Origin: Chondrosia reniformis
Lineage: Eukaryota; Porifera; Demospongiae; Chondrillida; Chondrillidae
DNA: 64,000 nucleotides
Assembly (NCBI GenBank): GCA_947172415.1
Contig: OX359197.1
Coordinates: forward strand, 1,860,001-1,924,000
Direction: 5' to 3'
In this document: piece after piece, positions 1 through 12,000 of the stretch
How the letters are laid out: the number at the start of each line of letters is the position of its first letter
Numbering within the stretch: the first letter of the stretch is position 1
The notes under the pieces: model-generated
Told to the model about the DNA's origin: nothing
What the model saw: only the letters and a program-made list of their open reading frames with translations
Database searches by the model: none
Program-made: the position numbers and the translations under genes

Positions 1-458
1 CCTCTAATAAGGTAACATAAGTTCAGCCGACCCAATACTGACTGCATTGCTAGCTTCACTGTCTATTTAAATGAGGTGCCATGGGATGTCAGGCATATAT
101 GGGTTCCGACCAGTGTTGTTCCACTGTATAGGAGGAGATGTGAGATAGTCATTATTTTACACATGTACATATTTGACTACATACCTGTCTCTGTATCCGT
201 GCATGTAGATGAGTTTGTATGATGTTACCAGGCCAAATTGGAAGGCAGTGTTTAATGCATATGGTTAGTCGAATGGTTGCATCTATCCTTATGCTTATCC
301 TTATCTGGGACCATGCACTGTAAAGTAGCCAATTGCTAAGTCATATATATACGTATTCAAATTCAAAAATGCATTGATTTATATATACGTAATTATTTTA
401 ATGATTAAAGAAGTCATTATACTAGTGTATATATATCATTCAATACAGTTAGTCTCAG
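1..458. other. AT-rich upstream sequence, no gene recognised
   Basis: No reading frame here resembles a known protein. It must contain the intron, and possibly the first exon, of the GTPase gene that follows, because that open frame has no ATG before its nucleotide-binding motif and meets a stop at 406-408. Confidence 0.4.
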
Positions 459-1773
459 TAAGGAGGAAGTGAAACTAGTGATTAAGCCTAAAATTGATGC
501 AAATGACAGAACCTGGATGCTGCTTGGTAACACTGGCGTAGGGAAGAGCACGTTTGGTAATTTCCTGCTTAATGACAATGTCTTTGAAGTATCTGAATAT
601 GGGACAGCACAAATGGGCCTTTCCATGACTGTGAAATCAGAAATGCATAGTACTCAATATCAACAACGAAAATTGTATGTAATTGATACACCAGGACTTG
701 GTGATACTGGTAGAATTGGGAAAGGAAGTACTGAAGCCAAAGATTTTGCTAATGAAGTGACTCACCTTAGCATTGAACTTAGTAAGGCTTTGCTAATGGC
801 AAAAAATGGTATTCACACCTTTTTTGTAATGATACGAGCTGATGTTAGAGATCATTATGGAACTGAAAAACTCTTACAGCTATTAGATATTTTTGGAGAC
901 TTGTGGAGTCATACAGTGTTATGTTTAACTCATGGTAAATCTTACGGAACTTCATCTGATGAGCAGAGAAGTAACTTCAATGAAATGCTTGCTGATGAAA
1001 GAGCACCTCAACTACTCAAGGAAATTGTGAGGAAATCTGGTGGTCGGTTCGTTATTGTTGAAGGACAGAATTTGAATGAAAGTCAAGATTACAGAGAAGA
1101 GAAGGTTACTGAAATAGTGAACATCTCAAATGAGATAGTACAGCAACACGGTGTATACAACGATTTGCTACAAACCTTAGCTTTAAAATACTTTGATGCT
1201 GCAAAGTTGGAGCTACGTCACCAATACAACCCTGAAGGCCCTGAAATCATTGAACCAGCATGGCAGAGAGCTTTTCAAAACATTAGTGAAAAAGTTTATG
1301 AAATTGTGCGTATAAGATTGGCTGAGGGTAGTGATACTGAAGCGATAAAGAAAATTGTAGCTCTAAAGAAGGAGGAGTTAGAGAATGTCTATCAGCACAA
1401 TGATAAGCTAGAAAAAGAGGTTTTAAAGGAAAAGGAAGAAAGAAGAAAGGTGGAAGAAGAAAATGCTCGTATTGAAAAGGAGAAGGAGATTCAAAAGGAA
1501 AGGGCAAGAAAAGCAGAAGAGGAGGAAAGAAGACTTAAAAGAGAAGTAGATGAGTATCTAGCTAAGCCAACCTTTGCAGAAAGGAGAATTACTTATGATG
1601 TTGATTCAGGTTTCTATAGATGGCAATATAAATATAGTGCAACTGCTAAAGACGAGGGATCAGGAATTACAGCAGAAGCTAAACACTATGATTCTAAAGA
1701 TGGTGCCAAAAAACACGCCAGGGAGAACCTGAGGGCCAAGCTACTGGACAAAGGAATAATTCGCAAGGACTAG
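459..1773 (+). CDS. AIG1/GIMAP-type GTPase, 3' exon (5' end missing)
   Basis: A long open frame encodes an AIG1-family P-loop GTPase of the GIMAP/IAN kind, which in animals and plants is linked to immunity and cell survival. The G1 motif GNTGVGKST lies about 20 residues into the exon, the G3 motif DTPGLGDT about 60 residues later, and LTHGKS sits where G4 is expected. A Lys/Glu-rich coiled coil (about 1350-1560) follows. The final 60 residues, with FYRWQYKYSATAKDEG and SKDGAKKHARENLRAKLL, look vaguely like a double-stranded-RNA-binding fold. The only initiators near the front are GTG at 469 and an ATG inside the G1 region, so I place a 3' splice acceptor at about 457-458 (tctcag). Family assignment is secure. 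The first exon and the tail's function are not. Confidence 0.82.
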
Positions 1774-1875
1774 ACATAGAAACAATTACCTGCAGTACAT
1801 TTTAGTGTAGCTAGCTATTCAATTTCGATTTGTGATTTATAAATTGAAAATTTGATCAATTCGAACAAAGAAAAA

Positions 1876-2716
1876 ATGGCTGACGAAATCAACGCATCCC
1901 CGGATGCTACAGCTGAATCGATAGAAAAACCTCATTATCACGAAGTATCTGGGACCTTGCAAGTGTTTCTTGGCCTTTTCACTTTGATTTTCGTTATGAT
2001 TCTAGGTAAGTGTTCGATATTTAATTGGATACCTACCCGACCGATCGCGACCTATATAGCTGTATACTTCACAGTTTTCGCACGCGAATGGATAAATTTA
2101 AGGTTGTATGCTTATTGTACTATGACATTTATTCGTATAGTCTGATTCGTTCATAATAATTAGCCTGTGTACTATTTATTGGTTTATTGGTTAATATGAT
2201 TAAAGGAACTAGTTGTATGCACAAGTCAATAATATTCAAGTATCTGTGACACCTAGTGCACTGTCAATTAGTTGTAAGTCTTGCTTCTGTAACTGCGTGG
2301 AGCTTATCTTTTGGATTGGACATCTTTCGACTTGTTGAGAGTCTAAAAAATGTAGTTTTTGGTATTTCTTTCGGTTGAATGTTTTGACCTCGAGGGTCAT
2401 CAACGACTCATCTTTAGACTCTTGAAAGATATTTCATCCAAAAGACGCATTATAATTTTTGTGATTTATAAGATGGCAGAGTGACTGTGCTATATATGGT
2501 TGTCATGACTACCTTTCAGCGGCAAGAGAATGAGGGGAGAAGCATAATTGCAAGTGCAGTGGGAGCAATGATCTGATGTAGACAGTAATCATTTATTTTG
2601 TCACTTTTGTAGCATATGGCATATATCGACTGATAAATGTGAACACTGCAAGGGAAAAGAGAAAACTTGAAAAGAAGAAAAAGAAAGAAGAAAAGCTATC
2701 TAAAAAGAAGAAATAA
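1876..2716 (+). CDS. Small single-pass membrane protein, two exons, 77 aa
   Basis: Exon 1 is 1876-2005 and ends in G|gtaagt. Exon 2 is 2613-2716 after ttttgtag, and the phases match (1/1), giving a 77-residue protein. It has an acidic N-terminus starting MADEINASPDATAES, one hydrophobic helix (LQVFLGLFTLIFVMILAYGI) and a very basic Lys/Glu-rich tail ending LSKKKK. The layout recalls small integral membrane proteins such as SMIM15, but I see no convincing residue-level homology and give no function. The basic tail suggests a cytosolic C-terminus. The stop lies 68 bp from the stop of the convergent PEX11-like gene. The intron holds a fold-back repeat. Confidence 0.7.
2283..2452. repeat. Fold-back (MITE-like) repeat in an intron
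   Basis: Imperfect inverted arms: TCTTTTGGAT at 2307-2316 pairs with ATCCAAAAGA at 2436-2445, and inner parts (GAGAGTCTAAA / TTTAGACTCTTGAAAG) also pair. Related half-copies beginning TAACTGC...CTTATCTT occur near 23950 and 24445, and a fainter one near 10480. It looks like a short non-autonomous element. Confidence 0.5.
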
Positions 2717-2784
2717 CACTAATTTTATAACATTATATGTTGACATGATTTTAGGAGTTATTGTCTTAACAATTTATAGTATTA

Positions 2785-5700
2785 CTAAAAATAAGCCAGT
2801 TTAATGATTCCAATGAGAGATGTTACAGTTCCACATAAACCTATGAGAATATTTTGAAAATCAGTTGTAATATTCCAAGTCTTTTCAAAAGTCCATGTAC
2901 AATCCATTGCAATCAAAAGGTCAAAGAAATTCTGTACGACAGTCAAAAAGGCAAAGAATATTTGTCTGTCTATCTGCTGCATATCCACAGTGTGGTCGCC
3001 CGTGTCTTCCTTCTTGGCTCTGGCGTACAACTGTTTCTTCTTCCAACTTTGCCACAGGATAAACATTTGTGCAAAGAGACTGAAAAGGATGGCTATGCCC
3101 CAAAACCCACAAGACGAGGACCAGTAAATTTCAGAGTGGGATCTGGAGAGAAGGATCTTGTGGTCCGCCATCCAAGCCAGGTGCTCCAGTGGATAATAGA
3201 GCTGGAATGACAGCGCTGAAATAAAGTGAAGAAGTGCAATGTTCCTCCACCCTACTTGCTATAAAAAGTAGAGAAATAATCATTTTCATATACCACTATA
3301 TACAAATGTGCATATGGATAACTTTAAGGCTGAGAGATGTTACTTGGCTAACTCATTTACCTACACGAAACATTTTAAATTTCTAATCCACAAACAATAC
3401 AAAGATCGGCACTATTTTGCAGTTACATAGAAAATATTAACTACGTATATTATCAAGCAATACAGTTGTTCCTAGAGCAAGTGAGTACTGGACTGTGTTA
3501 CAAAACACTCAGTATATTAGGGCTGTACATGGCACATAAACTGATAAGGTGAAACCACAACAATTAGTAATTAAGATGATATCTTCTAACTACCTGGAAT
3601 TTCTATGAAAGGGTTAACTCAACAATTAATCTAATCCAGTTATGGCATGTGTCTTTTTCAGTTGCACAAGTATGGATAATACCATTTTTCAAGCCAATAG
3701 GGAACTAAACCTAGAGAGAGCTTCAAATGAGGACACAAAGTTTTCTCCTTCTATTTCTCTTCTACATTGGGCCAGACAGCTGTTTCTGAGAATTCCACTC
3801 TTCATCCCTGGGAATCTTAGTCTTCTTTTTGATCTTTTGTGAATCTTTGGCTCTCTGTGTTAAATCTAGGGGTCTTGCAAGTTCATACATGCAAACAAAC
3901 AAAAAAGTAGATTATGGTATTTGAAGAACAACCTGACTACCTTCAACCATCCTCTAGGAGAGCTAGAGACAGGCTTGAGTAAGAGATAATAATAAGGAAA
4001 TGCATTCTGCACAGTTACCAAATCTGGTGCAAGAGGAGCTGGAAGGAATGACAAAACTAATTTATCATAACTACGTAGGATCATACGGTAATTATTAGTC
4101 GTATATAACCCCTGTATGATACTACCCAGTGCTACTGATGAGGAGTGGTATTCTCCAAAAAGGCCTTCTAACACATTGGTATAGTTGTGAGTACGTATAG
4201 TCTACTGTTCTAAGACCTTTCTTTCAGTATGTAGGATCATCATTCTGTAAACTTGTGCCAGACTTTTAACTGTGTTATGTTTTTATAGAACATATTTAGC
4301 AGGGTCTGGATAGCCTTAACCTTCATATATACTTCTCATTTTTAATTTCTCCGTGTATTTTTCCTTTTTTTCCTTTCAATGTATTTTTTTCTCTCTTAGT
4401 AACCCCGTTTCCTCACAACCCATACCACATGTGCATATTTGTTTTTGTAAATTTATGTTGAGAATAATGAGATATGTGCAGGTAAAAAATCTGTTCTGTT
4501 GTCACAGCCGGTCCTTTAAGTGTACTTCCTCATAGTGAACAGCTGTGATGGCTTATGAGTCAAGTAACTAGACAAGTAACTAGACTGACACTGCATGGCA
4601 CTGTACAACCTGATGGTAGGCACTCAACACATATCTCTCACCTACCTCTTTCCCACATTATGTTACTCATTGGGATACAGAATGGCAACCCACAATACTT
4701 GCTTTACCATATGCACACACTAAGCTAAACATGTATTTGGTGCCAATATAAAGTCAGAATACAGAAATACCAATTCCATTCATCCAGGATCACTGATGAA
4801 GGAACAGCCCAGAGAGATAGAGAAAGAAAAGAACTTTACCCTCATCTAAGTTCAATAAACCTGGCATATATATAGCATACATATAGCATACATATAGCAT
4901 ACATATAGCATACATATAGCATACATATATATAGCATACATATAGCATACATATATATAGCATACATATATATAGCATACATATAGCATACATATATATA
5001 GCATACATATATATAGCATACATATAGCATACATATATATAGCATACATATAGCATACATATAGCATACATATAGCATACATATAGCATACATATAGCAT
5101 ACATATAGCATACATATAGCATACATATAGCATATATATAGCATACATATAACATACATATAGCATATATATAGCATACATATAACATACATATAGCATA
5201 CATATAGCATATACATACTATAATATCATAGAGAGTCATTGATGTATCCCACAACGTACTACGTGCCATATATGCCATAAATCAACAACAAATTAAAGAC
5301 ACGTTCACACATGAATTATCGAGTCAAAGGCACATAGTAGTATTGTATAAGGTAGTGTGTGACATGTGAATATCTGACAGGTCAGAGCCAAGAAGTCATA
5401 TCTACTGTGGTTAGGAAGTTCCTATGAGTGACTGTACAGATAATGTTGTTAGTGACAGAAACAAGTAATCTGAACAATGTGTAAACAATATGCAGCCAAC
5501 CACAGCTCACGGACATTTAATGTTTGAGCAAAGTGGCAGTACTTTGGGTAATCTGCTGTCATGCACTTACAAAGGACCAAGATAACAAAGACTCCCAGGG
5601 TCACTGATGAAGGGTGGAAATCCACCAGAAACAGCTGTCTGACCCAGTGGAGAAAAGTATATCTAACTGTATACTTATCCAAAGCTCTATAGGCCTAAGT

Positions 5701-6307
5701 GTCATAAATCCTTATATTGTATCAGAATTGCAAATCTTTCACATAAACAACCACGTGTATTAATAAGACTGATGGGGTTACCATAGAGATGTACATGTAG
5801 GGATCACACTTCATTGGTACATAGAAATAATACAAGATCCTACTATTGATGGGACAGTGTCTTACATACGTAACAAGTAGTCAATTTGGGCGGCGCCGTC
5901 TCAAGGATAGACTCACTGGTGACCAAGATTCTCACTCTCAGTCATTTATTCAATGCGATAACATACAGCGAGACAGTACGCCCTAGGACTGTTAGCTACG
6001 TATGTTAAAACCCGTTTCATTTTAAAGACCTCTGTGATCTGAGGCAATTTTAACAAACGCTGAACTACAGCAAACTCACCTTTAGCTCTGCAAAAGCCTT
6101 TTGCGTGGTGGTTAATAGCAATGCGTCATCCATCATTCTAGTGATTACTCTCATGTTTCCAAAGTCCTGTGAAATGAGTAGAGCTCTTCTACTCAACCCG
6201 GGGTACAGCCCCAACCAACTGCTCCATCCAGCTATCAACTGCAACAAATACTGAATCAGACGAAATAGAAGGTCTCTATTCCAGTAATTCTCCAAGAACA
6301 AAGACAT
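2785..6307 (-). CDS. PEX11: PEX11-like peroxisomal membrane protein (model incomplete)
   Basis: PEX11 proteins drive peroxisome elongation and division in the peroxisomal membrane. The 3' exon (3251..2785) carries QLYYPLEHLAWMAD, the PEX11-gamma signature seen in vertebrates as QLYYPCEHVAWAAD. It also has the typical C-terminus, VVQNFFDLLIAMD then ILIGLCGTVTSLIGI, with two hydrophobic helices. A candidate first exon (6307..6080) starts MSLFLENYWNRDLLFR and contains FGNMRVITRMMDDALL, matching the PEX11 N-terminal region. It ends AAG|gtgagt in phase 0. The 3' exon needs a phase-1 donor, so at least one further exon is unplaced. The intervening DNA holds a second N-terminal-like exon (4167..4019), a tandem repeat and dispersed elements. 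The C-terminal exon is well supported, but joining it to 6307 is inference. Confidence 0.68.
3640..3880 (-). repeat. Dispersed repeat copy with degenerate hammerhead motif
   Basis: This is the reverse complement of the repeat at 14640-14900. It shares the tract CTAGAGAGAGCTT, the AGACAGCTGTTTCTG block and TTTGGCTCTCTGTG. The hammerhead-like core (minus strand, about 3820-3767) keeps GAAACAGCTGTCTGGCCC but has lost the CT of CTGATGA through a small deletion, so it is probably inactive. Confidence 0.6.
4019..4167 (-). CDS. Second PEX11 N-terminal-like exon
   Basis: This exon-like open stretch is bounded by an acceptor (gtgttag|AA) and a donor (GATTTG|gtaact). It encodes GSIIQGLYTTNNYRMILRSY followed by DKLVLSFL. 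It aligns to the same part of PEX11 (in vertebrates, roughly STQLSHCRTILRLFDDL) that the exon at 6307..6080 already covers. It may be an exon of the same gene that I misalign, a duplicated alternative exon, or the relic of a second tandem PEX11 gene. Its phases (1 in, 0 out) do not join directly to either neighbour. Confidence 0.4.
4700..4860 (+). repeat. Truncated copy of the hammerhead-bearing repeat
   Basis: The stretch CCAGGATCACTGATGAAGG at about 4782 matches the first half of the hammerhead-like motif of the dispersed repeat. The second half (GAAAC...TGACCC) is deleted. Confidence 0.4.
4863..5213. repeat. Minisatellite, 11-bp unit (ACATATAGCAT)
   Basis: About 350 bp of tandem ACATATAGCAT units, with interspersed expanded units carrying extra TATA. 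Repeating open frames on the minus strand (MLYVCYMYAI...) are a by-product of the period and are not genes. Confidence 0.95.
5560..5700 (+). repeat. Copy of the dispersed hammerhead-bearing repeat
   Basis: Shares with 14640-14900 the blocks CAAAGACTCCCAGG, CACTGATGAAGGGTGGAA and CTGTCTGACCCAGTGGAGAA, then AAGCTCTATAGG. It carries the best-preserved hammerhead-like motif in the window. Confidence 0.75.
5598..5645 (+). ncRNA. Hammerhead-ribozyme-like motif (best copy)
   Basis: Seen directly: stem I GGGTCA (5598-5603) pairs perfectly with TGACCC (5640-5645). The core CTGATGA is at 5604-5610. Stem II is GGTGG/CCACC with loop AAAT (5613-5626), followed by GAA at 5628-5630. Stem III is the palindrome ACAGCTGT (5631-5638). 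C5639, after GT, is the predicted cleavage-site base. This is the type I layout with a tiny stem III known from ribozymes of Penelope-like retroelements, which may act as dimers. A weakness is that positions 10.1/11.1 would be A and A (plus an extra G), not the usual G-C pair, so activity is uncertain. Confidence 0.6.
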
Positions 6308-6645
6308 TGCTAAGTAAACAACATGTCAATGCAGGTCTCGAATCGCCGGGCGCCTCAAAAATACCTTCAGGGCAAAAAAATGAAAAAAAAAAGTTCGATC
6401 TCTTTTTGTTAAAGATAATGCGTTTATGATCTGTTTTCTAGACGCGGTGGAGTATGAGCAGCAGTTTATATGATAACTGATCTTTGTTGTATACAGTGTT
6501 CATGTAAATCACTAGTTTACTTCGCTATTTGGCAATAATATAGGTACAATAATACAAAATCTCAGAAAAATGGCTACCTTAGTTATAACTACAGTTATAC
6601 ATGTCCTAAACACGCTATTGTGGTATACATTTAAGCACTGCATAA

Positions 6646-8932
6646 TTAATCCCAGTCGTCGTCATCATCATCCCAATCACCATCCGAGTCACCTTCAGAG
6701 TCACTCATCTCTACTGCGATACGACGAGCAAGGATAGAAGCTACATCCATTCCAACAAACTGCTGTGTCTTACGACTCTCCTCATTCTTTTCTACCTTTC
6801 TCAGTTGCTTCCCTACTCTGATTGCAGAGAGCAGGTCACCGCGAGTGTCGGGAACTGCCTGGACCTTTGGTACTTCAGCTGCCGGAGGAGCAGGTGGGAG
6901 AGCAGGTGGGGGAGGAGCCTGTATCTTAGGAGGCTGGATGGGAGGGGGAGGGGCTACTGGAGGTGCTTGTGATGGAGGCTGGAAGGCCGTGCTGTTACTT
7001 GGAAGGACAGGGATTTGTGGCGGAGGTGGGACAGCAGGGGCCTGAGGGGGAGGCGGTGGAGGAGGAATGTTTTGATTGTGCATTCTTGGTGGTGATGGTT
7101 GTGCTACAGGTTGAGTAGCTTGCACCACAGGGGGTGGGGGTGGGGGTGGGAGGTTTGGCCCCTCGTTTGTGCTGACTGGCTCTGGTGGTGGGACTGATGG
7201 GCCACTCATAACAGGAGGGGGAGGGGGAGGGGGAGCTCTTGGTCCCGCTGCCTGAGGAGGTGGAGGAGGAGGCTGTGATGGACCGTTTTGAGGTGCTTCA
7301 AAGCTTGTAGAAGCTACTTGGTTCTCCTCTGCATTAACATTGCTTGGTGGAGGCGGTGCAGGCCTTGAAGGTTCCTCAAATTCCTTTCCATGATGATGGT
7401 ATTTCTTCCTCTGTGCCTGCTTAATCTTCTTCTGTGGCTGACCAGTTTTCTTAACTCTCTTCTTTCCTCCCTAACAAGGTGCACAATACAAAAGAGTACA
7501 TATAACTTGTTATTACCAGCAAACATACAAATAGAATATTTACTTAAACCTTTAGCATTGATGAGTGTCACAGTAGTGTGCAAAACATTTCTACCCTTTT
7601 CAAGTGAATCTACATACCTTTCTCTTGCGCTTCTCAATTTGCCTATTCTGCTCCTCAAGCCACAGACTGAAGAAGTAATCAGGATCAGTGAAGAACTTTA
7701 GGCCATCTTTGCGATCGTCTCTGTATTGTGTAAACTCCTTCAACTGGGGTGGTGTATCACTGGTCTTGTATGTCTCAAGGAGGGAGGTGGAGAGAGTATT
7801 TCTGTCCAACACTTTCTGATCAGTGACTTGAGTACTTTTGTAGTGATGGGTAGTGCTTACGTCCTCAATGCGCACTGCAATAAAAACAGGGCAAGAGGTA
7901 TGGCATCCAATTAAAAAATGAATGACTACAAATTAGGCTACCCAAAGGATCATTACATGCATATACATAGAATTACATATGTGACCGTCCATGTAAAAAG
8001 GTATATATCGTTCTGAATAGTAAATATGACACTTTCGATTAATAGAACTACAGAAATGCTAAATGTATTAGACCAAAAGTATATAATGAATATTTTGATT
8101 ATGAATAAGTCCAGTATCAAATGATGCAACATCACAGCTTTAAGATCGTCTTTTGATCTTAAAGTCCCTTATTTTAGTGATCAGTCACACTTTGGCTGTA
8201 TCCTTATCTGCTAATAAGAAAACCACAAGCTTTTTAACTTTTCACTGCTCTGTTTGCTGAGGCTTGTAAGTAGTACCCAATCAATGTGGACATTTAAAAA
8301 TGTCCAAAGATTGGCAACGACTACCGCTGGAGTTTTAGTTCTGCATGCTACTCAATTCATATATGTACCACAAACAAGTATCAATTTCACATATGAAATG
8401 TAAGTGTAATTAGACGGAAAAGATAAATAACGATAGGCGCTAATGTAATACTCAATTAGCAAATAGCCTGTGAATCTAATAGCAGCTGGAACTCAACCAA
8501 CGTCAACATGTGTAAGGTCCTCGGTCGGGTATACTGGCATAGTAACTCTCACATAAATCATTTCGTGCTAAGGTCAGACTGCTTCCAGTACCACTTGCTT
8601 AGTGACAGTTTCCCGCTCACTTGAATAACATAACGATGTTAATTAGCAATTAGACGGGACTTACCTTGTTCTACCACAGGATCCAACTTGGTGACACGCT
8701 CTACTAGTACTTCAATGCGCTGATTTAGGCCATTGGAGCGCCGAAATATGGTATCAGCTTCGTTAAATAAGTCTCCGAAAATATTCTCCGCGTGTTTAGA
8801 TAGAGAACTGAGTTGACGTATAAGTTCGCCCAGTGTGTTTGAAACAACACCCTCTAGTTCATTTTTTACTGATTTCTCAAGCTCCTTGCGACTGGTGAAC
8901 GTCGGTTCGATTGCCCTTTGAACAAGTGGCAT
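6646..8932 (-). CDS. WASF: WAVE/WASF actin-regulatory protein (gene A), 449 aa
   Basis: WASF proteins sit in the WAVE regulatory complex and activate Arp2/3 downstream of Rac to build branched actin. The exons are 8932..8665, 7874..7618 and 7470..6646, with phases 1 and 0 matching and a total of 449 residues. The WAVE homology domain starts [11 protein letters not shown] and includes [19 protein letters not shown] (about residues 1-90). Exon 2 carries [19 protein letters not shown], a WASF hallmark, and a basic segment follows. A long polyproline region comes next, then a WH2 motif ([18 protein letters not shown], about 380-400), the central helix ([17 protein letters not shown]) and an acidic tail ending DDDDDWD with the Arp2/3-binding Trp. 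Gene B lies 149 bp upstream on the same strand. The strand order and exon phases indicate a tandem duplication. Confidence 0.93.
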
Positions 8933-9081
8933 GCCTTTCTTAGTGACTCAGTAATCTACTACTCCGTAAAACAAAACGTAAAACTTAGTAAAAGGGAGTT
9001 CCCTTATTAGTAGAAAGTGAAATGCCACACGAAAAAATCTCACACGAATACAAAAAAAAACAAAAGCACTTTTGGACATTC

Positions 9082-12000
9082 TTAATCCCAATCATCATCA
9101 TCATCATACTCGTCATCTTCATCATCACTTTCCGAATCGCTGACAAAGGCCACCCTTCTTGCTAAAATAGAAGCTACATTCATTGTATCGAAATCTGAGG
9201 GCTGCTTTTGTACCTGTGTTTTCTCCTCCACTTTCTTCAACTGTTTACCCTTCCGGATAGCATCCAGCAAATTATTTCGCGGGTCATGAGATACTTGCTT
9301 CGGTTTCTCAATTGTAGCAGCAGGCTCCTGGGAATTGGGTATTGCAGGAGGGGGTGGCGGTATGACAGAGGGTGCTGGGGGCGGGGCTGGCGCTGGTGGA
9401 GGTGGAACCCCTACAGCTGGGGATTGATTAGCTGTTGGGCTAAATTGGCTGCTGCTGATGGCAGAAGTGTTGGTAGGAACGACTGGTGATGCAGGTTCTT
9501 GTATAGCCTTATTAGGAAGTGGGGAGGGTGATGTAATGGAGGGTGGTGGGGGAGGGACTGGGGGAGGGGGAATCCCACCAGTTGTAGGAACAGCAGGAGG
9601 TGTTGGTATTTGGGCTGAAGGACTGCCCTGTGTAGGTAGTGGAGAGGCTACAGGAGAAGGCCCAGGAGGTGTTCCCCCTTGAGTGAAGGACACCTGCTTG
9701 GCAGCTTTGGGTGAAGGTGACGCTGTAGCAGAAGGCACTACAGGTGATGTAGGGACCTGTTTTCCTACATTTCTTGAAGAATCATTATTAGCTTGCATTG
9801 GTGTTGATGGGTGTGATTCAGTTGAGGAAGACACACTAGACCTTGATTGAGAACTTGAAGCAGTTTTTCCCTTTAGTGTATCCTCATGTAGCATGTCCAG
9901 TTCAGTTTTGTACACTTTACGTTTTGGTGCCTCTATGCCTTCCTTTTTAGTGATGTTCCTCTTGTGTCTTTTCTTCTTCTTCCTCACCATTGTCTACAGT
10001 ATATAGCAAAGCCTCATAACATTTCATATGTATATCAGAGAGTATGACAGTATTTTCTAAGTAGGCCGAAAAAATATGGCCGCCCTATCCAATGTATATA
10101 ATATTATGATGTTGAGAGACATATACAATCATCAGTAACAGTTTTATTGTCTATAAATATATGGTGATATTGTGTGCACCTTTCTTAAATGCTTTCTCTG
10201 GTCGTCAACCCAAAGGTTGAAAAAGTAGGTTGGATCAGTGTAGAATTTCATTGCATCCTTGTTGTCTTCCCTGTACTTGTTAAACTCTTGCAGAGCTGGT
10301 TTACGGTCACAACCATTGCACAATTCTCTTACAGAATTGTAAATGGCTTTTGGATCTAATATTCTCTGATCTGTCCTTACATGGCTATGAAAATGAGTCT
10401 CTCCAATAACGTCCATTCTCACTAGAGAACAGTGACATACATATAATTCGTGTATAATACTTGCTATACAGGATAATAATTAATTTGAGATGGTTCATCT
10501 TTTAGTATTTTGAGCATCTATAGAGAAACAGTTTATTCTTTTTGGAATTTAAATTTTCAACTCTGGCTATCCAACTACTATAAATCAAGAAATTCAGTGT
10601 GCATCTAATTGCATTCGTACGAGATGTCTCAGAACATACAATTACAAATAACATATCACATGGGATTTCCCTATACGTAATTACTGTAACATGTAGTATT
10701 GCAAATTCACATGAATTTAGTACTTATTCTAGGAATCATCTTTAACCTATATAAAATGCATGACTTCAATGCAGCCATGCATGAATTTTCTTGATCTACA
10801 GTATATAGCATCTCATGCATATGTGAAAATTTGAACAGTTAACATCCCTTGCTCCTGTGTATGTTGGGAGTTCTTTATGTGATATAATATGGATATGGCT
10901 ATATATGGTCAATACAAGGGACATGCAAATTCGGAGGTTTTAGTTCTAAAAAATATTTTACAAACAGTTATAAATGTTGCTATATATATAAATGCACAAT
11001 ATTCCAGCACATTCAAGTAAACTTGTATTAGAATTTATCTCAATACACACATCAGACATAAGGACTATATATATCATTGATCTCTTTGTCACTTACATCC
11101 ATGACTTTAAATTAATACGCAATACTATGCGAAACACAAGTTCAGAGCAACATTCACTTACTCCATTAGTAGTTTCAAAGCATACAAATACTATTGTAGG
11201 TAGTTTTACTTTCAAAATAGAATTATTGTCTATATACGTATTATGGAGTGTATATACAATGAAACTGTAAAGGTCATATGTGCTTTTCCTGATATGTTAT
11301 TCTTCAATTGTGTTTCACTAAATCTAATAACATCAAATTGCATTATGCATTTTAACATAGTTAGTCTTCTGTTAGCTGATGGAATGCAGTGATATATATC
11401 TTGGTGTACATATATAGAATATAAAATATAGCTTTGTGGTCAAGTTTTAATTTGATATATTAACTCTTCTTCCACAAGCATGTGTTTTAGTAGTCATCCA
11501 TATATCCACTCTGTAGGTCTATATATGTGTACATATACATGCCCAAAGTGGATTTATATATATGTATGCCTACTCCATACATACATGTAAATAATTACTA
11601 ACTGCATGGATGATCATGAGACAATATCAATAAATCCTTATTTGGAATGTCTATTTTAGACCAAACACTTTATAATGAGGATACCACATTAATATATGTG
11701 CATTACCTATATCATAGATACAACATTGAAAATAGAGCTATACCACTAAACTGTTCAAATTAGATTATAATGGTTTTATATTCTCTCATAATTATACACC
11801 AGCTCTGTGTATACATGTATATATAATATTGCTAGGTTAATAAAAGCTATATAACCAAGGACTGTGTTGATATTCCAGTACAGACTATTTTCTATATGTA
11901 CATAATGCATTTTTCACTCATAGTACATTGTGTATATATATTTGGAAAATAGACTGTAATTAATATGCTATCAGAGCGGATACATAATATAGACATATAT

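Noticed and set aside
469..471. GTG start codon for the AIG1-like GTPase
   Set aside because: Animal nuclear genes rarely start at GTG; an upstream exon with an acceptor near 458 is more likely.
4790..5278. Long minus-strand frames rich in MLYVCYMYAI repeats
   Set aside because: They are generated by the 11-bp minisatellite (11 is not a multiple of 3, so all frames stay open); there is no protein resemblance.
6845..7045. Gly-rich plus-strand frames opposite the WASF exons (also 9208-9682)
   Set aside because: Antisense shadows of the polyproline-coding regions.
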